DNA of 64,000 nt from 2-02-FULL-62-17 sp046153355 (GCA_046153355.1 JBJXEY010000388.1:11086-75085), one strand, 5' to 3'. Numbered from the stretch's first letter, positions 18,749 to 27,368 are shown. Numbers and translations: made by a program. Notes: generated from the sequence alone by a model not told the origin.

Positions 18749-19717
18749 CTATTCAGCCTTGATGTTGTTGTCGCGTATCACCTTGCCCCATTTGGCCAAT
18801 TCGACGCGCGTGATCGTCGCGAGTTCTTCGGGCGAACCGCCAACGGCGCTGAACCCGACCGAGGCCAGCCTTTCGATGACATCGGGGCGGCGCAGCGCAC
18901 TGACGACATCGGTATTGATTTTCCGGATCACCTCGGGCGGCGTGCCCGCCCGTGACAGCATGGCGTTCCAGGAACTGCCGGTGGCCTCGGGAACGCCGGC
19001 TTCGGCGATGGTCGGCACATCCGGCAACAGCGAAACGCGGCGCGGGCCCAGGATGGCCAGCACCTTCAATTTGCCCGATCGAACCTGGCTGATCACCCCG
19101 GGCAGGCTGTCGATGAACATCTGGATGCTGCCTCCCATCAGGTCGTTGACCGCCTGCGATGTCCCCTTGTAGGAAACAAAATTGAGGTCCATGCCGATGC
19201 GCGCATTGACCAGCAGCGACGACACATAAGGCAACCCGGCATTGCCGGTGGCGGCATAGGAGAAGGTACCCGGCTTTTGTCTGGCAAGTACCGCGAATTC
19301 CTGCAACGTCTTCGCCGGCATCGTCGTGCTCACGGCGTAGGCGATTTCCGACGCCGCCAACTGCGAGATAGGAGCGAAATCCTTCAACACATCGAAGGGC
19401 AATTTTTCGTAGAGCGCCGGCACAAAGGTCAGAATGGTCGCCGGCACCACCAAGAGCGAGTACCCATCGGCTGGCACGCGCAACAACTGCTCGGTGGCAA
19501 TGATACTGCTCGCGCCGGGACGGTTCTCGATCACCACGGGCTGCCCCCAACTCGCCTGCAGGCGCTCTCCGATGGTTCGCGCAATGATGTCAATGCCGCC
19601 ACCCGGGGGAAAGCCGACGAGGATGCGCGCCGGTTTCACCGGGTATTGCGCATGGGTCGCAGCGCAAACCCCGACGAACAAAGCGATTGCGATCACACGA
19701 ATTATCTTTTTTCTCAT
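18749..19717 (-). CDS. TctC/Bug-type solute receptor
   Basis: Receptor of 322 aa with a short signal peptide (MRKKIIRVIAIALFVG) cleaved near ATHAQ. It has GFPPGGGIDIIARTIGERLQ, VVIENRPGASSIIA and FVSYKGTSQAVNDL; the cleft loop is SYKG rather than PYKG. The C-terminus WGKVIRDNNIKAE is identical to that of the receptor at 24145. By eye the two share roughly three quarters of their residues, so they are recent paralogues flanking the FAH/dioxygenase genes. It lies 73 bp upstream of the sulfatase. Confidence 0.93.
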   Translation of the reverse strand: MRKKIIRVIAIALFVGVCAATHAQYPVKPARILVGFPPGGGIDIIARTIGERLQASWGQPVVIENRPGASSIIATEQLLRVPADGYSLLVVPATILTFVPALYEKLPFDVLKDFAPISQLAASEIAYAVSTTMPAKTLQEFAVLARQKPGTFSYAATGNAGLPYVSSLLVNARIGMDLNFVSYKGTSQAVNDLMGGSIQMFIDSLPGVISQVRSGKLKVLAILGPRRVSLLPDVPTIAEAGVPEATGSSWNAMLSRAGTPPEVIRKINTDVVSALRRPDVIERLASVGFSAVGGSPEELATITRVELAKWGKVIRDNNIKAE

Positions 19718-19759
19718 AGCGTCATTGCCTTTTGGGCGACCTCCGTCTGTCGAGAATAA

Positions 19760-20785
19760 TTATTGAAGCTTAATATTCGCTGCCCTGGCAACCTTGCCCC
19801 AACGCTCGATCTCGGTTGCGATCAGCCTGCCGAATTCCTCGGGTGAACCGCGAGCGGTGTCGGCGCCAAGTTTGCCAAACGCCTGCCTGACGTCGCCTTG
19901 CTCCAGCACCTTCGCGAGATTGCCGTTGATGTGCATGACAATGTCTCGCGGTGTGCCTGCTTTGGCCGCAAGGCCCTGCCAATCGCGCACCACGAAATCG
20001 GGATAGCCTGACTCGGCCATGGTGGGCACATCCTTCAAGGCGGCCAGCCGCTGCGGGCCGGTCACCGCCAGGGCGCGAAGTTTGCCGCCGCTGATCTGCG
20101 GAATGAGCGGCGGCGTGGCGCCAAACATGAACTGGTGGCGTCCGGCGACAAGGTCGCTGATGGCCTGGGGAAACTGCGCATAGGGCACATGCAAGGCGTC
20201 GGTTTTGGTTTCCATCTTGAACAGCTCCCCTGCCAGTTGCGCAGGGGTGCCCGGCCCGCCGGAGGCGAAGCTGAACTTACCCGGTTGCACGCGCAGCAAC
20301 TCGGCCAGTTCGCGCGGCGTATTGGCATTCACCGAGGGATGCACCGCCAGCACGTTGTACGACCATGCAAACTGCCCCACCGGGGTGAAATCCTTGACCA
20401 GGTTGTAATTGATGTCGGCCATGATGGTCTGCACCACCGTCATCGGCATGTAGACATTCATCAGGGTGTAGCCATCCGATGGCTGGCGCAATACCTCCTG
20501 CGAACCCACGGTGCCGCCGGCGCCGACGCGATTCTCGACCAGGACCGGTTGGCCCAGCTGACCGGTAAGCTTGTCCGCCACCACGCGCGAGAGGATGTCA
20601 ATGGGCGTGCCCACCGCGGTGCCGACCACAATCTTCAGCGGCTTTGAAGGATAGGACTGCGCCATCGCCGAGGAAATCAACGCAATGCACAATGTCGATG
20701 CCACCGACGCCAGAAATGGTCTGCTGCGCAGCCGGCCTGCCTGCTTTTCGAACCCTGCTGCCACTGCTTTTTCCACGCATTTCAT
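19760..20785 (-). CDS. TctC/Bug-type solute receptor
   Basis: Receptor of 341 aa. The ATG at 20785 is chosen over upstream in-frame starts because AAAGGGG lies at proper distance from it. The N-terminal region is unusually long before the hydrophobic segment (SVASTLCIALISSAMAQ). Core features are SYPSKPLKIVVGTAVGTPIDILSR (VGTP in place of PPGG), LVENRVGAGGTVG and HVPYAQFPQAISD. The last lacks the KG of the usual cleft loop. It sits between two other receptors in the - strand series, 42 bp upstream of the one at 18749. Confidence 0.91.
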   Translation of the reverse strand: MKCVEKAVAAGFEKQAGRLRSRPFLASVASTLCIALISSAMAQSYPSKPLKIVVGTAVGTPIDILSRVVADKLTGQLGQPVLVENRVGAGGTVGSQEVLRQPSDGYTLMNVYMPMTVVQTIMADINYNLVKDFTPVGQFAWSYNVLAVHPSVNANTPRELAELLRVQPGKFSFASGGPGTPAQLAGELFKMETKTDALHVPYAQFPQAISDLVAGRHQFMFGATPPLIPQISGGKLRALAVTGPQRLAALKDVPTMAESGYPDFVVRDWQGLAAKAGTPRDIVMHINGNLAKVLEQGDVRQAFGKLGADTARGSPEEFGRLIATEIERWGKVARAANIKLQ

Positions 20786-20940
20786 GACCATTACCCCTTT
20801 CATTTTTGAACAGTATCGCGTTCTATCGGCAGAACAATCTAATAACATCTCTTGTCCGGTTCATATCCAAAATGATACGCATGGTTTAGGCTGGCCGGCG
20901 CTTGCATTCAAACCCGCGACCGATCAATTTGCGTTATGGA

Positions 20941-21927
20941 TCACTCCGGTTTCAGGCCGCTGGCCTTGACGATGCGCAGATACCTTTCATAGTCGCCACG
21001 AATTCGACGCGTGATTTCCTCAACCGTACCGCCAACTGGATCCAACCCCTGCGCCGCGAGTTTTTCACGCACATCCGGTTTTCGCAATACGGCATTGAAC
21101 ACCGTATTCAAATTCGTAACAATGTTTTTGGGTGTTCTCGCTGGCACTGCGAGTCCGAACCAGCTCGCCAGTTCCACCCCTGGAACACCGGCTTCCGCGA
21201 ATGTCGGGATATCCGGCAACTGCGGCGAGCGGCGCGAACCGATGGTGGCAAGCATTTTGAATTTGCCGGTCTTCATGTGCGGCCCGACCGCCGGGTAACC
21301 CGACAAGACCATCTGAACCCGCCCTGCCAGCATGTCGGTGACGCCCTGACCAATCGATTTGTAGGGCACATGAAGGATATCCAAACCGGCCTCCAGCTTC
21401 AACGATTCCATACCGAGGAAATGGATCGCCTGGTAGCCGGGACTGATGTAGACCAGCTTTCCAGGGCGCGCCTTGACGAAGTCGATGAACTCGCGAAGCG
21501 AATTCACCGGCATCGATTCGCTGTTCACCGTAAGCAGAAAGGGCAGGTCGACAAGCTGGATGACCTGTTCGAAATCCTCGAAAAATTTGTAAGGCCGCGG
21601 CACATTCATCGCTTCGCCCAGCACATTGGGATTGCCCGACATCAAGAGCGTGTGCCCATCCGGCGCCGCGCGACTCACCAGCGCGGCCGCGATGGTGGCG
21701 TTTCCTCCAGGCCGATTTTCCACCACGATGGCACCCAACGCCTCCTTGGCCCCATCGGCGACGATGCGGGCGAGCACATCGGTCGCACCAGCGCCGCCGG
21801 TGACGACCAGCAACAGCGGCCGGGACGGAAAGGTCTGCGCGGCAACCGGCGCCAGCCCCATACACCACCCGAGCAGCGCGAGCAGAAGCACGTTCTTGAG
21901 CGTCAATCGTCGAATCGCTTCGATCAT
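20941..21927 (-). CDS. TctC/Bug-type solute receptor coupled to extradiol dioxygenase
   Basis: Receptor of 328 aa whose ATG overlaps the stop of the dioxygenase gene (ATGA at 21924-21927), which indicates translational coupling. The signal peptide (LTLKNVLLLALLGWCMG) ends near PVAAQ. Core blocks are VVTGGAGATDVLARI, VVENRPGGNATIAA, APDGHTLL and HVPYKSIGQGVTD. The PPGG turn reads GGAG. Coupling to an aromatic ring-cleavage enzyme makes an aromatic acid or its catabolite a reasonable guess for the ligand. Confidence 0.93.
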   Translation of the reverse strand: MIEAIRRLTLKNVLLLALLGWCMGLAPVAAQTFPSRPLLLVVTGGAGATDVLARIVADGAKEALGAIVVENRPGGNATIAAALVSRAAPDGHTLLMSGNPNVLGEAMNVPRPYKFFEDFEQVIQLVDLPFLLTVNSESMPVNSLREFIDFVKARPGKLVYISPGYQAIHFLGMESLKLEAGLDILHVPYKSIGQGVTDMLAGRVQMVLSGYPAVGPHMKTGKFKMLATIGSRRSPQLPDIPTFAEAGVPGVELASWFGLAVPARTPKNIVTNLNTVFNAVLRKPDVREKLAAQGLDPVGGTVEEITRRIRGDYERYLRIVKASGLKPE

Positions 21928-22883
21928 GAGGTCGCCAGAACCATGCCATAACCGATGCCATATTCGAGCGTCGGTGAGTAAATGTTTTTCACCGGCAACT
22001 TCCCCCCGGCGGCGGCATGCGCGGCTGCCGCGGCAATCCAGGTATGCACTTCGAGAAAACCAACACCCGCGCGTGCAACCATGGTATCCGGTTCCCAGGC
22101 ATCCACCTTCGCAAGGCTTCCGGTCATGACGTCGCCGAGAAATTCCCGGTCGATTTTTTCGTTCAGGCGGATGTCGGCAGGCGTGCGGCGCCCGTCGGTG
22201 AGCATCACCGCGCCTTCCTCATGCATGCGGCGCAAGCGCGAAAACCAGATGTCCGCAGTCATGCCGCTGCCCGCCTCGCCATGCATCTGCCAGGTGCTTA
22301 CATCGGGCTCGGCCTCACCCAACAAGGGATAGTAGCGGGTCGGATGATGTGAAAGTCCACCAGAACCGATGATCAGCGTGCGCCGGCCGCTCATCCGAAC
22401 GTAGCGGCCGACCGCGGCGCCGAAATGGCGCGAACGCGCAAACGGCAGGAAGGGCGGCGACAGCGCCCCGATGAACACGGGAATGGTCGGATAACGATCC
22501 AGGCCGCCAAGCAACCGTTGCAACGGTTGCGAAAAACCGTGGTCGATGCACATGTCGCGGGACACCGCCGGATCAAAACCCTCCTGCCGCACGCGCCCGA
22601 TCAGCTGCAGCGCATTTTCCGCCGGCACCTGCAGTGTGCCGGGAAAACCCCCGACGTCATCGACCGCCCAGGCTTCAAGCCCAACACAGTAGGCCGGCAT
22701 CAACGAGTAATGAAAACCGGCAAAGTGGTCCGTACCAAAGACAATGACCTGCTCCGGCTCGTAGTCTTCAATAGCGCGCCGACATTCCTCGTAAAAAGCC
22801 AGAATCTTCGGTTCATCCGCCGGTGGTTTGGCGCGGATCATGATGATCGGCGAATGCGAAACGCAGACGAGCATCGGGCTCAT
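21924..22883 (-). CDS. Class III extradiol ring-cleavage dioxygenase, MhpB-like
   Basis: Non-heme Fe(II) LigB-superfamily enzyme of 319 aa that would open a catechol ring next to the diol. It resembles 2,3-dihydroxyphenylpropionate dioxygenase MhpB. Candidate metal and catalytic residues are His10 (CVSHSP), His53 (FGTDHFAGF), His115 (CIDHGFSQPL) and His179 (GSGGLSHHP). The last two fall at the same numbers as the catalytic pair known in E. coli MhpB. The frame extends 14 codons upstream, but MSPMLVCVSHSP matches the family start. It lies between an FAH-family gene (68 bp) and a coupled receptor gene, giving a ring-cleavage plus hydrolysis cassette. Confidence 0.88.
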   Translation of the reverse strand: MSPMLVCVSHSPIIMIRAKPPADEPKILAFYEECRRAIEDYEPEQVIVFGTDHFAGFHYSLMPAYCVGLEAWAVDDVGGFPGTLQVPAENALQLIGRVRQEGFDPAVSRDMCIDHGFSQPLQRLLGGLDRYPTIPVFIGALSPPFLPFARSRHFGAAVGRYVRMSGRRTLIIGSGGLSHHPTRYYPLLGEAEPDVSTWQMHGEAGSGMTADIWFSRLRRMHEEGAVMLTDGRRTPADIRLNEKIDREFLGDVMTGSLAKVDAWEPDTMVARAGVGFLEVHTWIAAAAAHAAAGGKLPVKNIYSPTLEYGIGYGMVLATS

Positions 22884-22951
22884 ATCGCGGCGCGCAAAAA
22901 CATTGCGCTCATGTTGGGCGAACAAACATCAGTTTGTCTCGGGCAGTATCG

Positions 22952-23908
22952 CTAGGGCCGGTTGACCACGGTATTGGACAAGGTGCCGATCTTCTCCATG
23001 GTGATCGAGACCGGCCCGCCAAGCTTGTGGAGATCCACGTTCTGCACCGCGCCGCCGGCTGCCGATTTTTTCAGCGCAGTGCCCAAGGCGACAATATCGC
23101 CCGGCCAAAGTGTGACGTAGCGCGACAGAAACGCCAGTACCTCCGGGGTTTTGAAAAACAGATTCTCAGTGCTGTCCTCGGTCACCAGTCTGCCCTGATG
23201 GTGGCATTGCACGTTCAGGCGATGCGGTTCGGCAATCTCGTCGCGGGTAACAATCCAAGGGCCAAGACAACTGAAGGTGTCGGCGCCCTTATATCGGCCA
23301 GGGTAGCTCGTCCAGGTGTCCACATATTCGATCTCGAGCCCAGCGCCACCCTTGGGATGAATCGAGCGGTAATGAAAAGTATCCTCCACACGCATGCTGG
23401 GCGAGGTGATGTCGTTCAGTATGGTGTAGCCAAACACATAGTCATAGGCCCGCTCCGCGGTGATGTCTTTGGCCTCTTTGCCAATGATCACGGCAAGCTC
23501 CGGTTCGGGATGCACGCGCCCGTACTCGGGGCGGCACACAATGGCGCCGTTATGCCCGATCAAGCTGCTGGCGGGTTTGATGAACATCGCGGGGGTTTTC
23601 GGGCCGCTCATGATGCGCTCGGCATTGGCGCTGTTGTTGAGCGCGAGGCAGCAAAGCTTCGAGGGACGGCGCACTGGCGGCTGCCATTCGATCTCGCCCA
23701 CCGCGTAACGCTTGTTGCCACTCGCGGCCAGCGCTGCACGCAGAAGGGAAAGGCCTGCGTCGCCCATTTCGATTACTTCAACCATATTTCGCGGCGCCGC
23801 ATTGGGCGGCGAGGCCGCCGTCAGCGCATCGGTAAGATCGATGAGGTGCGCGCCATCGGCGGCCCCAATGCGGTCGCGCCCTTCTGCCCGAAAACTTGCC
23901 AGCTTCAT
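22952..23908 (-). CDS. Fumarylacetoacetate hydrolase (FAH) family protein
   Basis: Metal-dependent C-C bond hydrolase or hydratase of 318 aa. The core begins near residue 75 (SKLCCLALNN). It has FIKPASSLIGH, the acidic metal ligands in VHPEPELAVIIGKEAKDI, and LNDITSPSM. The start at 23908 gives the common N-terminus MKLASF and has CGGAG upstream; a longer frame to 23977 lacks support. Positioned before an MhpB-like dioxygenase, it may act on the ring-fission product, either as hydratase (MhpD-like) or as acylpyruvate hydrolase. The sequence alone does not decide between them. Confidence 0.87.
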   Translation of the reverse strand: MKLASFRAEGRDRIGAADGAHLIDLTDALTAASPPNAAPRNMVEVIEMGDAGLSLLRAALAASGNKRYAVGEIEWQPPVRRPSKLCCLALNNSANAERIMSGPKTPAMFIKPASSLIGHNGAIVCRPEYGRVHPEPELAVIIGKEAKDITAERAYDYVFGYTILNDITSPSMRVEDTFHYRSIHPKGGAGLEIEYVDTWTSYPGRYKGADTFSCLGPWIVTRDEIAEPHRLNVQCHHQGRLVTEDSTENLFFKTPEVLAFLSRYVTLWPGDIVALGTALKKSAAGGAVQNVDLHKLGGPVSITMEKIGTLSNTVVNRP

Positions 23909-24042
23909 GTTCCGTCGCTCCGTTTCGCAAATAAATTGCATTCGTTGAAAAAAACGGCTTGGGCCGTCGGCAGGCAAATATTAGTCGCTTACGTCAAGGT
24001 TAATCCATGGTCTCCAGATCGACACGCAGGCGCGAGCGCGCG

Positions 24043-24120
24043 ATCAGCGTTGACGCTGATTCCCTCTAAGATGGGGGAGTTACGAGGGGGCGTAGCCCCT
24101 TTGTTCAGTGTTTCCCTGAA
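24043..24120. repeat. Intergenic repeat with three hairpins
   Basis: Three perfect inverted repeats in a row: ATCAGCG/CGCTGAT with a 4-nt loop, GGGGC/GCCCC with a 3-nt loop (24087-24099), and TTCAG/CTGAA with a 7-nt loop. The stretch TTCCCTCT-N5-GGGGGAGTT at 24060-24081 recurs at 30001-30022. A diverged version lies near 34640-34690. It fills the gap between the FAH and receptor genes. Confidence 0.6.
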
Positions 24121-24144
24121 CTAGAGCCGCGTTCGCCCATCCGC

Positions 24145-25122
24145 CTACTCGGCCTTGATGTTGTTATCGCGGATGACCTTGCCCCACTTGGCGAGATCGG
24201 CCCTGATCACCGCGGCCAAATCATCGGGGCTACTCCCAATGGCAGAAAAACCGACATTGCCCAATCGCTCGATCACCTCGGGGCGACGCAGCGCCTCCAC
24301 CACATCGGCGTTGACCTTGCGGATAACCTCCTCAGGTGTCCCGGAACGCGTCACCATGGCGTTCCAGGATTGGCCCGTGGCATCGGGCACGCCCGCTTCC
24401 GCGATAGTGGGTACATTGGGCAACGCCGGCGCGCGTTTCGCGCCGAGCGTTGCCAATACCTTGAGTTTGCCGGTTTTGACATGCCCGATGACACCGGGCA
24501 GGGTGTCGACGAACAGGTGAATACTGCCACCCAACAGATCGTTCAGGGCCTGCGGCACGCCCTTGTAGGAGACGAAGGTGAGATTCATGCCGGTGCGCTG
24601 GTTGACGATGAGCGAGGCCACGTAGGGTAGACCCGCGTTGCCCGTCGCGGCATAGGACACGGCGCCCGGTTTTTGTTTGGCGAAGGCCACGAATTCGGCG
24701 AGGGTGTTCGCCGGCAACGAAGCGCTCACCACATAGGCCACCTCAGAGCCCGCGAGCTGCGACACCGGAGCGAAATCCTTCAACACATCAAAGGAAAGTT
24801 TTTCATACAGCGCCGGCGCAAAGGTGAGCACCGTGGAAGGTGTCACCATCAAGGTGTAGCCGTCGGCTGCCGCGCGCGCCAATTGCTCGCCGGCAATGAT
24901 GCCGCTCGCGCCGGGCCGGTTTTCCACCACTACCGGCTGCCCCCAGGTGGCCTGCATGCGTTCGGCGAGTGTGCGGGAAATAATGTCGATGCCGCCGCCT
25001 GGTGGAAAGCCAACGACGATACGCACGGATTTGGCGGGGTATTGCGCGTGACACATCGCCATGGGCAGTAGCATTGATGCCGCAAGCAGTAGCGAGCCGA
25101 AATGCCTTTGATAACTCGACAT
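24145..25122 (-). CDS. TctC/Bug-type solute receptor
   Basis: Receptor of 325 aa, close paralogue of the 18749 gene. It shares GFPPGGGIDII, ENRPGAS, the rare SYKG cleft variant, TGNAGLPYV and the identical tail WGKVIRDNNIKAE. The signal peptide (FGSLLLAASMLLPMAM) ends near CHAQ. It follows leuD by 30 bp and is probably co-transcribed with leuCD. The ligand could therefore be a hydroxy-di- or tricarboxylate handled by the isomerase. Confidence 0.93.
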   Translation of the reverse strand: MSSYQRHFGSLLLAASMLLPMAMCHAQYPAKSVRIVVGFPPGGGIDIISRTLAERMQATWGQPVVVENRPGASGIIAGEQLARAAADGYTLMVTPSTVLTFAPALYEKLSFDVLKDFAPVSQLAGSEVAYVVSASLPANTLAEFVAFAKQKPGAVSYAATGNAGLPYVASLIVNQRTGMNLTFVSYKGVPQALNDLLGGSIHLFVDTLPGVIGHVKTGKLKVLATLGAKRAPALPNVPTIAEAGVPDATGQSWNAMVTRSGTPEEVIRKVNADVVEALRRPEVIERLGNVGFSAIGSSPDDLAAVIRADLAKWGKVIRDNNIKAE

Positions 25123-25152
25123 GATTAGTGCCCTCTCGGGAAGTGGATGGAA

Positions 25153-25785
25153 TCAGAAGTAGATCCAGGGGCGGCGCAAGCGATCCGCCTTCTGGAATGC
25201 CTCGATTCTATCCGCCATGGAAAGTGTCATGGCGATTTCATCGAGCCCTTCAAGCAGCATTTTCTTTCTCAATGGATCGAAATCAAAGGCGATTGATTCG
25301 CCGGCCATATCGACCACCGTCTGCGCGGCCAGATCGACTCGAAGGCGCGCGCGATCGGCGTTGGCGAGGATGGCCCCTCCCAGCCGCTCCACGGTTTCCC
25401 ATGGCAGGCGGATCACCGGAATGCCGTTCTGCAGGCAGTTGCCCGCGAAAATCTCCCCAAACGAAGGCGCGATCACGCAGCGAATACCCATGCCCTCGAT
25501 CGCACGTACCGCGGGTTCGCGTGAACTGCCGCAACCGAAATTCGGCCCACCGAGGAGAATTTGCGCACCGCGGAAAGGCTCGTGATTAAAAATGCAATCC
25601 GGATTCTCCACGCCGCGCGGCGCGCCATTGTCCACCGACAAATAACGAATGGTCTCAAAGGCATAAAACCCCAGCTCCTCGCGCTTGGCGTAGACACAGC
25701 GCTCGGCGCGGATGATGAGATCGGTGTCGATATTGGCCTCGAGGTAAGGCACCGCGATGGCATCGAGCTTGGTGAAGGGGCGCAT
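25153..25785 (-). CDS. leuD: Isopropylmalate isomerase small-subunit family protein
   Basis: Small swivel-domain subunit (210 aa) of an aconitase-type dehydratase. NIDTDLII near residue 18, GGPNFGCGSSREPAVRAI (the substrate-binding loop) and APSFGEIFAGNCLQNG are typical of LeuD. It pairs with the large subunit 44 bp upstream. In leucine synthesis the complex isomerises 2- to 3-isopropylmalate, but no leuA or leuB is present and a transport receptor follows directly. This may therefore be a catabolic paralogue acting on another malate or citrate derivative. The symbol reflects family, not proven substrate. Confidence 0.87.
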   Translation of the reverse strand: MRPFTKLDAIAVPYLEANIDTDLIIRAERCVYAKREELGFYAFETIRYLSVDNGAPRGVENPDCIFNHEPFRGAQILLGGPNFGCGSSREPAVRAIEGMGIRCVIAPSFGEIFAGNCLQNGIPVIRLPWETVERLGGAILANADRARLRVDLAAQTVVDMAGESIAFDFDPLRKKMLLEGLDEIAMTLSMADRIEAFQKADRLRRPWIYF

Positions 25786-25794
25786 ACAAATAAT

Positions 25795-25806
25795 CCGGGT
25801 CAGAGC
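25795..25806 (+). repeat. CCGGGTCAGAGC motif, left of leuC
   Basis: A short motif in the 44-bp leuC-leuD gap. A near-identical copy (CCGGTCAGAGC) lies at 27302-27312 beyond the other end of leuC. Both are in the same orientation. Confidence 0.4.
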
Positions 25807-25829
25807 GAAATTTCGTGGCGCATGGTGGC

Positions 25830-27242
25830 TTACGCCAGCAACATGCGCCGTGGATCGGCGATTTCACCGGCAATCGCCGCAGCCGCCGCTACCATCGGGC
25901 TTGCGATATGCGTGCGTGCCCCCGGACCTTGGCGTCCGACGAAATTGCGATTCGCGGTGGAGATGCAGCGCGCGCCCGGCTCGACCACATCGCCATTGGC
26001 CGCGACGCACATGGAACATCCCGGCTCTCGCCATTCGAATCCGGCCGAAAGGAACACCTGATCGAGGCCCTCCCGCTCGGCTTCACGTTTTACTTGTTGC
26101 GAACCCGGCACCACCCAGGCCTTGACCTGCGGGGACACCTTGCGGCCGCGTGCGATGGCTGCCGCGGCGCGCAGGTCGGGCAATCGCGCGTTAGTGCAAG
26201 AGCCGATGAACACGCGATCCACACGCGTTCCGGCAAGCCGCTGCCCCGCTTCAAGCCCCATGTAGGCAAGCGCTTTTTTCATCGCGGCACGCTGCTCAGG
26301 GGTCAAAGCAGGGGACTCCTCAGGCACGTCTCCATCCACCGGGATCACCTCTTCCGGACTCACTCCCCAGGTGATTTGCGGTGCGAGACTGTCGATATCG
26401 ACCGCGACCTCCTTGTCAAACCGCGCGCCGTCATCACTCTTTAATTCGCGCCATTGCGCGAGCGCCGCGTTCCAATCGTCACCCTTGGGCGCGTAAGGCC
26501 GGCCGCGCAGGTAGTCGAACACATTTTCATCCGGCGCCACCAAGCCAATGCGCGCGCCAAACTCCACCGAGAGATTGCACAAGGTCATGCGCTCCTCGGC
26601 CGACAAAGCGTTCACCGCCTCGCCCACGTACTCCACCGCGTAACCCGTGCCCGCCGAAACGCCCACCTGCCCAATCAATGCGAGCGCCATGTCCTTGGCG
26701 CCCACGCAAGGACCCAGCGTTCCGTTGAAACGCACGCGCAGGGTCTTCGGCCGCCTTTGAATAATGGTTTGCGTGGCCAGAATGTGCTTTAGCTCCGAGC
26801 CGCCCATGCCAAACGCAACCGCCCCTAGCGCGCCATTGGTGCAGGTGTGGCTGTCGGCGCAGGCAATCAGCGTGCCCGGCAAGGTCAATCCCTGTTCCGG
26901 TCCCACCACGTGCACGATGCCCTGCCCCGCATCGTTGACATCGAAGAGCCGGATAGCGTGCTTCTTGGTTTCGCGGCGGAAGGTCGCCAGCGCTTCGTTG
27001 GCGCCCACGTCGCGCCCGCCCGTGCGGCCCGGTTCCGTGGACACCAGATGATCGGCGGTGGCGAAGGTGAGTTCGGGATTGCGCACCGTGGCGTTGATGG
27101 CGGCGTTTTCCGCCAGATAGCGCGAGCCGCCGAGGTCCAGCAAATAGTGGCGATCAACGTGCAACAACTGCATGCCGCCGCCCAGGTCGGTGACGACGTG
27201 GGCGTTCCATATTTTCTCGAAAAGTGTAAGACCGGTGCTCAT
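25830..27242 (-). CDS. leuC: Isopropylmalate isomerase large-subunit family protein
   Basis: Large [4Fe-4S] subunit (470 aa) of an aconitase-superfamily dehydratase. Features in order are FEKIWNAHVV, HVDRHYLLD, CADSHTCTNGALGAVAFGMG, FIGSCTNARLPDLRAA and GFEWREPGCSMC. The Cys of SCTN and the two of CSMC are the expected cluster ligands. Length is normal for LeuC. It is the first gene of the - strand series that continues with leuD and a receptor. The upstream 140 bp is shared with a divergent toxin-antitoxin promoter. Confidence 0.9.
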   Translation of the reverse strand: MSTGLTLFEKIWNAHVVTDLGGGMQLLHVDRHYLLDLGGSRYLAENAAINATVRNPELTFATADHLVSTEPGRTGGRDVGANEALATFRRETKKHAIRLFDVNDAGQGIVHVVGPEQGLTLPGTLIACADSHTCTNGALGAVAFGMGGSELKHILATQTIIQRRPKTLRVRFNGTLGPCVGAKDMALALIGQVGVSAGTGYAVEYVGEAVNALSAEERMTLCNLSVEFGARIGLVAPDENVFDYLRGRPYAPKGDDWNAALAQWRELKSDDGARFDKEVAVDIDSLAPQITWGVSPEEVIPVDGDVPEESPALTPEQRAAMKKALAYMGLEAGQRLAGTRVDRVFIGSCTNARLPDLRAAAAIARGRKVSPQVKAWVVPGSQQVKREAEREGLDQVFLSAGFEWREPGCSMCVAANGDVVEPGARCISTANRNFVGRQGPGARTHIASPMVAAAAAIAGEIADPRRMLLA

Positions 27243-27301
27243 GGCAACCTGATATTAACTGGGTGTGGCTTGCGGGGAATATCGCCCTATTTCACGTCAC
27301 C

Positions 27302-27312
27302 CCGGTCAGAGC
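27302..27312 (+). repeat. CCGGTCAGAGC motif, right of leuC
   Basis: Direct partner of the motif at 25795-25806, giving a 1.5-kb direct repeat around leuC. No duplicated target or transposase is visible. Confidence 0.35.
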
Positions 27313-27333
27313 ACGACAATGCCGCATCGCCCA

Positions 27334-27368
27334 TAGACATTTGCCGTCTATAATGAAGACATCTGTCT
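27334..27368 (+). promoter_or_regulatory. Promoter with two operator palindromes, Xre-RES module
   Basis: TAGAC and GTCTA arms (27334-27338, 27346-27350) and AGACA/TGTCT arms (27357-27361, 27364-27368) share the half-site AGAC. A consensus -10 box, TATAAT, lies at 27349-27354 between them. The antitoxin is the likely binder, giving autorepression. The -10 box covers the ATG at 27353, which argues that translation starts at 27386. Confidence 0.65.

Noticed and set aside
17506..18762. 418-codon open frame opposite the sulfatase
   Set aside because: It covers a sulfatase with intact catalytic motifs and shows no protein-like features itself.
20902..21951. 349-codon + strand frame opposite a receptor
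   Set aside because: Antisense to a receptor with leader and all family blocks.
22934..24124. 396-codon + strand frame opposite the FAH gene
   Set aside because: Antisense shadow running through the hairpin repeat; its codons do not encode a recognisable protein.
25795..27312. Composite mobile element carrying leuC
   Set aside because: Only 11-12-bp border matches; no transposase, terminal inverted repeats or target duplication visible.
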